Shown: piece after piece, positions 55,511 to 64,000 of the stretch | How the letters are laid out: every line of letters begins with the position of its first letter | Position numbering within the stretch: the stretch's first letter is position 1 | From: CAVWXT01 sp963759115 | GTDB taxonomy: Bacteria > Planctomycetota > Planctomycetia > Pirellulales > Thermoguttaceae | Direction of reading: 5' to 3' | Assembly: GCA_963759115.1 (NCBI GenBank) | Contig: CAVWXT010000001.1 | Location: 620,001-684,000 of the forward strand | Length of the DNA: 64,000 nt | Program-made: the position numbers and the translations under genes | Notes under the pieces: generated by a model | Databases searched by the model: none | Seen by the model: only the letters and a program-made list of their open reading frames with translations | Told to the model about the DNA's origin: nothing

Positions 55511-56289
55511 GTGGGCTATTACTGCGGCATCGACATCGGCGCCTCGGCGGCCAAACTGGTGATCCTCGACGGCGAGCGGCAGATCGCGGCCAAGGCGGTG
55601 CGGCGCTCGGGCGTCGACTATGCCGCAGACCGCCCGCCGCTGCCTGGACGAGGCCCTGGCCGCCGCCGGGCTGGCCGAGTCGCAGATCCGCCGGCACGCT
55701 GTCGACCGGCTACGGCCGCGACAACGTGCCCTGGGCCGGCGGCAAGATGACCGAGATCGCCTGCCACGGCAAAGGGGCCTTCCACTGTCTTCCGCCGGGC
55801 GATGACCGTGATCGACATCGGCGCCCAGGACAGCAAGGTGATCCACCTCGACGCCACGGGCCGCCGCACCAGCTTCAAGATGAACCGCAAGTGCGCGGCC
55901 GGCACCGGGGCCTTCCTGGAGGAGATCGCCTACCGGCTGGACCTGCCCCGTGCCGAGCTGAACGGCCTGGCCGAGCGATCGACCAAGGAGGTCGACGCTG
56001 GGCAGCTTCTGCACGGTGTTCGCCGCCACGGAGATCCTGGAGAAGATCCGCGCCGGCGAGAAGGTCGAGGACATCGTCAAGGGCGCGTTCCGCTCGGTGG
56101 TCAAGCGGATGCTGGAGATGGACACCGTCGACGGCGCGCTGGTGATGACCGGCGGCGTGGTGGCCCACAATCCCGATGCTGGTCACGCTGGTCGAAGAGT
56201 CGTTCGGCCGGCCGGTGCTCGTGCCGCCCGAACCGCAGTTCGTCGGGGCCTTCGGGGCGGCGCTGTTTGCGCCTGAAGCCGCAACGTGA
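55511..56289 (+). CDS. ATP-dependent activase of the dehydratase (HgdC/BadG type, frameshifted)
   Basis: About 262 aa after correction. ASKHA-type ATPase motifs: YYCGIDIGASAAKLVILDGE (phosphate 1), TVIDIGAQDSKVIHLDATGR (phosphate 2), FKMNRKCAAGTGAFLEEIAY, with the cluster-binding Cys of KCAAGTG, LGSFCTVFAATEI with the second cluster Cys, and MTGGVVAHNP (adenosine site). In the family the homodimer holds one [4Fe-4S] cluster and injects electrons into the dehydratase upon ATP hydrolysis. It starts six bases after that gene. At least six indels, mostly insertions. Confidence 0.8.
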
Positions 56290-56384
56290 AACACTGACCC
56301 GAAGCGCAGCGAGGAGCAAGTCGTTCACTCGCTTGCACTCGGGTAGTAGCCAATCATTCGATGAACATCGTAATGGAGAATGCC

Positions 56385-57315
56385 ATGTTGATCCAAAAAC
56401 CTCCCGTCGAAGTCGCCGGCCACCTGTGGATGCTGGGCACGACCGCCTATCCGCTGTATCTGGTCCGGGGCCGCAGCGAAGGGGCCATCATCGAGGGCGG
56501 CATCAGCGCCCTCGGGCCGCTGCTGCGCCGGCAGTTGGCCGAACTGGGCATCGGCCCGGAGTTCGTCCGCCAGGCCGTCGTCACCCACGCCCATCCCGAC
56601 CACGTGATGGCCGTTCCGCTGCTTGCGGGAGATGTTTCCCGGCGTCGCGGTGATCGGCCTCCGGCCGCGGCGGCCGCGACGCTGGCCATCGAAAAGGCCG
56701 TCGGCTTCTTCCGCCAGATGGACGCCGCCTTGACCGACGGCGCTGAGTCACGGCGGGCATGATCACCGACAGCTCGCCGCCGCCGGCCGCTGGCCGAGAA
56801 CCGCATCGCCGTGGATCGCGTGGTGCGCGAGGGCGACGCGATCGCGGTGGAAGACCTCGCCTGGACCGTGCTGGAAACGCCCGGCCACAGCGATTGCAGC
56901 ATCAGCCTGCACGACGCGGCCCGGCGAGTGCTGGTGATCTCCGACGCCAGCGGCTATTATCTGCCGGCGCAGCAGACCTGGTGGCCGAACTATTTCACCG
57001 ACTACGGCCGTACATCCGCTCGCATGGAGCGGCTGGCCGCGCTGGACGCCGAGATCGCTCTGCCTGAGCCACAACGGCGCGATCCGCGGCGCGGACGACG
57101 TCCGGGCCTATTTCGCCGGCGCGATCGCCGCCACGCGGCAGTACCACGAGCGGATCGTGGCCGAGACGAAGGCCGGCCAGCCGGTCCGGCAGATCGCCGA
57201 GGAACTGGGGACCGAAATCCATCGCCAGACGCCGGTCCTGCCGTTGGATTTCTTCCAGAAGAACTGCGGCGTGATGGTGAAACAGTCGTTGAAACACGAG
57301 GGATTGGGCCCCTAA
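56385..57315 (+). CDS. MBL-fold metallo-hydrolase (frameshifted)
   Basis: About 305 aa. The metal-binding signature HxHxDH is VVTHAHPDHVMAV, followed by TVLETPGHSDCSISLHD (third His) and ISDASGYYL (bridging Asp). A C-terminal helical part ends PLDFFQKNCGVMVKQSLKHE. GGAG six bases upstream favours the ATG at 56385. Indels near 56632, 56640, 56745 and 57050 break the frame. It is third in line with the dehydratase and activase on the same strand and may hydrolyse a thioester or other product in that pathway. Confidence 0.7.
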
Positions 57316-57349
57316 TCTGCAACCGTAACTCCCACCAACATTTCCTCTC

Positions 57350-58104
57350 ATGCGATCCCCAGGTTTGCCAATCCGACTTCGCTACCTGCAACCCGTTCTC
57401 GATCAGTTGCGCAGCGTTCCGAATGGCGAACTGAATGAAGATACGGACACGTCCTTTCTCGAATCCGTGATTCGTAAGCGAGTCGAAGGTCTGCAAAGGG
57501 CCCAAGCGAAGCGGATTCTTAAAGCGGACATCGAGGCACTGGGAGAGTGGTTAGCCAAGGAAGCCGTGGATCAACCGGGCGCACACTTCATTTTCGCGTG
57601 GGTGATGGGTGCCCAGGGTTGGATGCTTGGTTCAGAGGACTCGGTTGAGCTTGTTTCCGATCTGCTTACCGACCTGCCGCCTGCGCCTCCCGGCGCCAGT
57701 TTGGGCCGCTTCCGGAAATCGAACCGGCTGACAGAACTTTGCTCGATGAACATGACAATGTCTGCCTGTACATCAGAAGCAACGCTGCGGTGCCGAACCC
57801 GATCGACTTGCGTGTCACGATTGACGGTGTTGACGCGGTGTCGGACGTCTTCGAGACAGACTACAACGTTTTCACGCGTTATCGTATCCACCTCGCTGAA
57901 GGGCGTCACCATCTCGTTGCCGAGAGCAAACGTGGGCAGGCACGGCTGGAAGAGGGTATTGAAGTCAACGACATGCTTCATATTGGTGTCACGTATTGGT
58001 ACTCGCAACCTTCGTGCGTTGGTCCCGAACTACCGCCGACACTGACACTTCATTCCGCCAAGGACCCTTGGATTCCAGATTACTGTTGGAGACCGCGAAA
58101 CTAA
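57350..58104 (+). CDS. Hypothetical protein, two parts joined by a frameshift
   Basis: The first part (RYLQPVLDQLRSVPNGELNE ... WVMGAQGWMLGSEDSVELVS) is helical and acidic. Near 57700 the frame changes within TTTGGGCC; the second part (LLDEHDNVCLYIRSNAAVPN; VFTRYRIHLAEGRHHLVAES) is beta-rich like an immunoglobulin-type domain and runs to 58104. Linked they give about 250 aa. They may also be two genes. No family recognised and no membrane segment or signal seen. Confidence 0.45.
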
Positions 58105-58225
58105 TCGTCAGTCTACGGTAAATTTGTGCCGACGCGTGGTGGCCGCGCCACCGATCGATGACTCTAATCGGTTGCGGCCCACCTGCGCTCTAGCTTCTAC
58201 CCCTAACCTCTGACCTCTCTTTCCC

Positions 58226-59228
58226 ATGCCCACCTCCTGCATCCTCGGCAGCGGCCGTTATGTTCCGCCCCGCGTGGTCACCAACTTCGACATCATGAAG
58301 ATGATGGACACGAGCGACGAGTTCATCGTCGAGCGGACGGGCGTGCGGCGGCGGCGGCACGCGGAGCCCGACCAGGCGGCGTCCGATCTGGCCGTGCCGG
58401 CGTGCCGCGACGCCGTGGCCGACGCGGGGCTGACGATGGACCAGATCGAACTGGTGATCATGAACACGATCACGCCCGATCACGCCGACCCCGGCTGCGG
58501 GTTCTTTCTGCAGGGCAAGCTGGGCCTGCCGGGCGTGCCCGTGTTCGATATCAAACAGCAGTGCGCGGGCCTGATCTACGGGCTAGCCCTGGCCGATCAC
58601 TTCGTCCGTGCGGGCACGTATCGCCACGTGCTGGTGGTCTGCGCCGAGGTCCTCTCCGGCGCGCATCGACGGCTCGAACGACGGCCGCAACATCGCTATC
58701 CTCTTGGGCGACGGCGCGGGGGCCGTCGTGGTCGGCCCTTCGCCCGACCCGCAGCGAGGCATCCTCTCGACCATCCTGCACGCCGACGGCCGGCACGCCA
58801 AGTCGCTCTACACGGCCGCGCCGGGCAGCGGGCTGGGCCGCAAGGAGCACGTCACCAAGGACGACATCGACGCCGGCCGCGTCCACTTCCGCATGGACGG
58901 CAAGGCCATCTTCCAGAACGGCGTCGACAAGATGTCGGAGGCCGTCTTCGAGAGCCTGAAGGCCAACGGCCGCACGCTCGACCAGATCGACGTGCTGGTG
59001 CCGCACCAGGCCAATCTGCGGATGTTGGAGGCCATCGTGGCGCGGGTGGGAATCCCGCGGGAGAAGGTCTTTGCCAACGTCGAGGACTACGGCAACATCG
59101 CCTCGGCCTCGTTGCCCATCGCCTTTCACGAAGCGCGGCAGACGGGCATGATCCGCTCGGGCAGCCAGGTGATGTTGGTGGCGTTCGGCTCGGGATTCGT
59201 CTGGGCTTCGGCACTTCTGAGGATGTGA
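58226..59228 (+). CDS. fabH: Beta-ketoacyl-ACP synthase III (one frameshift)
   Basis: About 334 aa thiolase-fold enzyme that starts fatty-acid synthesis by condensing acetyl-CoA with malonyl-ACP. The catalytic triad is seen: Cys in DIKQQCAGLIYGLALAD, His in LVPHQANLRMLEA, Asn in YGNIASASLPIAF. Typical segments TSDEFIVERTGVRRRR and LGDGAGAVVVG also occur. An extra G near 58660 shifts the frame after VVCAEVLS. It could instead be a KASIII-like enzyme of a secondary pathway, but the sequence looks housekeeping. Confidence 0.88.
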
Positions 59229-59378
59229 GATCACCTCTCCCCTTGCACGCGTGCGGGAGAGGGTCTGCCCTTGGGCCTGAAGGAGTTCCACGGTCAACTG
59301 CTCGTTGCGATCAGATACCGTTCGCGATGATTTGTAGCCGTCGCGCGGTGAAATCGGGGTGAGAGCGCGGTCGGGCCG

Positions 59379-61018
59379 TCAAGCCGATTGCGGCCGCAGC
59401 GCGGCCAACAGTTCCCGCGCAGCGGCAGCCGGGTCGGCCGAGGCGGCGATGGCACCGCTGACGGCGATCCGCGTGAAGCCGGCCGCCAGCACCTCGGCCA
59501 GGTTCTCGCGGCAGATGCCGCCGATGGCGAAGGCGGGCAGGCGAATCTCCGCCGCCACCGCCCGCAGCAGGTCCACGCCCGGAAATTGCTCGAACTGCTT
59601 CGTGCCCGAGGGAAACGTCGGCCCCACGCCGATGTAGTTGGCCCCGTCGAGCACCGCCTGCCGGGCCTGCTCGATGCTGTGGGTCGAAACGCCCACCAAG
59701 CACCTCCGGGCCGACGATCGACCGGGCGTCCTTCACCGAAACCTCCTCCTGGCCCACGTGGACCCCGTCGGCCCCGGCCAGGGCCGCCAGGTCGGGCCGA
59801 TCGTTGACCACGAAGAGCGTCTCGGTCCCCCGCGTCAAGGTCGCGCAAGAGCCGGGCCCGCTCGAGCAACTCCCGGTCGCCGAGCCGCTTGTCGCGGAGT
59901 TGGAGAGCGTGGACGCCGGCGTCGATCAGCGAGCTTGCCAGCCGCTGGAACTCCTCGACCGACTGCCGGCCGTCGATCAACACGTAGAGCCGGGCCGCGG
60001 CAAGCCGCTCGATGCTGCTGCGGGTGATATCGACGGCCCGCTGCAGCGTGTAGGTGCGATAGCGCAGCTGCTTGAAAGCCGTCGCCCAGATCAGCCGCAG
60101 CCAGCTTGCCGAACTCCTCCAGGCTGCGGAGCGACTCCTGCAGGCGGGCGAAAGTTGGCGGCCAACACGGCAGCCATCTCGCCGCGGCTCTGCTCCGACG
60201 GCGTGCTGAGTGCGGTGCCCACGTCGGCCTGCGTCTCCCGGGCGGCCAAGCGATGCTCGCGGCGAAATCCGGCTCAGGGCCTCCGTCAGGTCGTGGCGCA
60301 ACTGCTTGCAGAGTCGGTCAGGTGCCGGTCGTCGAGCACGAAGCGCACGTAATCCTCGACCACCCGCAATCCCTCGCGGGCACGGTTGGCGGCGGCATCC
60401 AACACGCGGAGTAGGGCCGTCTGTTGGGGCGCGATGGCACTGCGCTGCACGGCAGATTCGGCCGGAGTACCCGGGCCAGGCCCTGACGTTGCGGCGGCAG
60501 CTTCGATGTCGCTCTCAAGGCGAGAGTATAGCTCGGGCCTCGACGTGTCAGTCACCGGCTCGTCGCTGATGACATTCTCGAGGTTACAACCATAGAGTCT
60601 GCGAATCTCCGCTTCCAGTGCGTCGGGATCGAGCCCCCGCTGCCGAAGCCACACCGACACTTCGTGATCGGCCGCCACCAGCCCCAGAAGGAGGTGTTCG
60701 GTCGCCAGTTCCAGCGGCTGCGGAAGGGTGGCCAGCCGCTCGCAGGCGAACTGGAGAGAAAGTTCAATCTCTTTGGAGAACGGCTTGGCACCCCCCTCGG
60801 GGATCCCATTCGTCGACCACCAGTTTGGGCCATCGTTGGCAGACGGCCGGGATATCGATGGCCAGCCTTGCCAGCATGGCGGCGGCGCGGCACTCCGGTT
60901 CAGCTAGCAACCCCACCAACAGCGCCTCCGCCTCCAATTCGTCACAGCCGGTGCGACTGGACCAGCCGGAAGCGCAAGACAAGGCACGCTCGGCGGCGGG
61001 GTGAAGTGATATCGCATG
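59379..61018 (-). CDS. thiE: Clp_N domain fused to thiamine-phosphate synthase (multiply frameshifted)
   Basis: Reading from 61018, two Clp_N repeats come first: HPAAERALSCASGW and LEAEALLVGLLAEPECRAAA, then KPFSKEIELSLQFACERLAT with ELATEHLLLGLVAADHEVSV. Without a stop or frame change the same frame continues into LLRVLDAAANRAREGLRVVE, the N-terminal domain of planctomycete-type ThiE. The ThiE barrel follows: LYVLIDGRQSVEEFQRLASS, DGVHVGQEEVS, ANYIGVGPTFPSGTKQF and AIGGICRENLAEVL. About 540 aa with at least eight indels. It makes thiamine phosphate; the Clp_N part may allow recognition by the adjacent ClpC system. Confidence 0.7.
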
Positions 61019-61187
61019 TCGTTCAGTGTTGCAAATTGGCAACACGCTGGCAACCCTAAACCGATGTGGCGTTTTTCTTGCCCAAATTCGCCTGCTTGCG
61101 GCGGCGATGTTTGTTGCCTTGATTCGCCCGGTTTTGGAAGTTACAATTCCGTGGCCGCCTTGCAGGCGGCCGAGAAGGAGCGTGGGT

Positions 61188-61792
61188 ATGCGCAGGATGC
61201 CGTGGACGATGTGCTTGTGGCCGGGGCTTCCCCAGCTCTGGTCGTACGGAAGTTGGTCGGGATTGGCCTTGGCCATCGGCGCGGCGGCCGTGCTCGACCT
61301 ATTGTTGCTGGTCAGCTTCGGTTGGAGTGAACTGATCGGCCAGAGTTTGCGTAACACATTGTGGGCGGCCTTCGGGGTGGTTTGGGTCGATCGCGGCAGT
61401 CTGGTCGGCAAGGCAGTGTCGCCGCCGGGAAGCGGCACGCAGTCGCTGACCCGAAGGAAGACGCCTTCGCCGAGGCACTGGATCATTACTTGAAAGGCGA
61501 CTACTATCAGGCGGAACACGTCCTCGAAGGTCTGCTGCGGCGAAACGTCCGCGACCTGGACGCCCGGCTGATGTTGGCCACGTTGCTGCGGCACACCGGC
61601 CGGCTCGACGAGGCGACGCGACAACTGGACACGCTGGCGCGGTTCGAAGGCGCCGGCAAGTGGGAATTGGAGATGCGACAGGAGCGGGAATTGCTGGCGG
61701 AAGCAACAACGCGAAACAGCGCCGCGGCCAAGAGACAAACCAGCCCTGTCACCAGCGGCGAAACATCGGCCGCTGCCGGCCACGCGGCGTAA
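61188..61792 (+). CDS. Membrane-anchored TPR-like protein upstream of clpC (one frameshift)
   Basis: About 200 aa. AAGGAG seven bases before the ATG fixes the start MRRMPWTMCLWPGLPQLWS. One or two membrane helices (LALAIGAAAVLDLLLLVSFG) precede, after an indel near 61400, a soluble part with a TPR pair: LDHYLKGDYYQAEHVLEGLL and LLRHTGRLDEATRQLDTLAR. The gene lies 21 bases before clpC on the same strand and is divergent from thiE, so it may be co-expressed with ClpC. Confidence 0.65.
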
Positions 61793-61813
61793 GAATGCTT
61801 CACGGAGAAGATC

Positions 61814-64000
<2,187 letters not shown>

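Noticed and set aside
54265..57315. Programmed ribosomal frameshifting as an explanation for the broken dehydratase cluster
   Set aside because: Too many shifts in one short region, no slippery heptamers, and the same CAG/CAAG signature as in unrelated genes; sequence error is simpler.

Overview
The window looks like chromosomal DNA from a high-GC planctomycete, probably Pirellulales-like. No 16S gene is present, so this rests on gene content: large secreted proteins of planctomycete type, Tat-exported Gfo/Idh/MocA oxidoreductases, an orphan phage portal gene, DUF3987 replication proteins, many dispersed palindromic repeats and few strong Shine-Dalgarno sites. Housekeeping genes (lysA, infA, rpe, accD, folC, fabH, thiE, clpC, tRNA-Val) sit between accessory blocks. 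Many genes are broken by single-base indels although both halves read well in neighbouring frames. At least eleven of these are an extra A turning an expected CAG into CAAG, or the complement, so I treat most as consensus errors and annotate the reconstructed genes as CDS.

Layout. 1-6.2 kb: end of an ABC-2 permease, an MNT/HEPN (MntA/HepT) toxin-antitoxin pair, a GT39-like membrane protein behind a TPR lipoprotein, and a Gfo/Idh/MocA oxidoreductase with a clear terminator. 6.4-17.5 kb: a large secreted protein with a duplicated C-terminal domain, a membrane zinc peptidase, folC carrying an in-frame palindromic insertion, an MFS carrier, a Ste24-like M48 protease and a secreted protein. 17.6-23.8 kb: an IS1182-type element, lysA, another secreted protein, infA and a lipoate ligase-like gene.

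23.9-33.1 kb: beside tRNA-Val lies a decayed integrative element. It has a phage-like HTH protein, a lipoprotein, a HigB/HigA pair, two excisionase-like HTH proteins, a DUF3987 helicase/primase, an XRE regulator and a tyrosine integrase reduced to its N-terminal part next to an IS66 element with 23-bp terminal repeats. 33.4-45 kb: rpe, a histidine-phosphatase-fold protein lacking its catalytic histidines, accD, a kinase truncated at an IS remnant, an NmrA-like gene flanked by repeat copies, a Tat oxidoreductase, an HhH DNA-glycosylase-like gene, an orphan portal gene and an AcuI/YhdH reductase.

45.4-49.1 kb: a GntR(YtrA)-type regulator with its own palindromic operator heads an ABC ATPase, permease and membrane protein operon. 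49.3-64 kb: a Ycf46-like AAA ATPase, a fused enoyl-CoA hydratase/3-hydroxyacyl-CoA dehydrogenase, a TPR lipoprotein, a three-gene cluster (2-hydroxyacyl-CoA dehydratase/DCCP-like protein, its ATP-dependent activase, an MBL-fold hydrolase), fabH, a Clp_N-ThiE fusion and a divergent clpC that leaves the window.

Most unusual points: the Clp_N-ThiE fusion beside clpC, the single-subunit dehydratase/activase/MBL cluster, the catalytically dead phosphoglycerate-mutase homologue between rpe and accD, palindromic repeats inserted in frame inside two metabolic enzymes, and the systematic CAG/CAAG indel signature.
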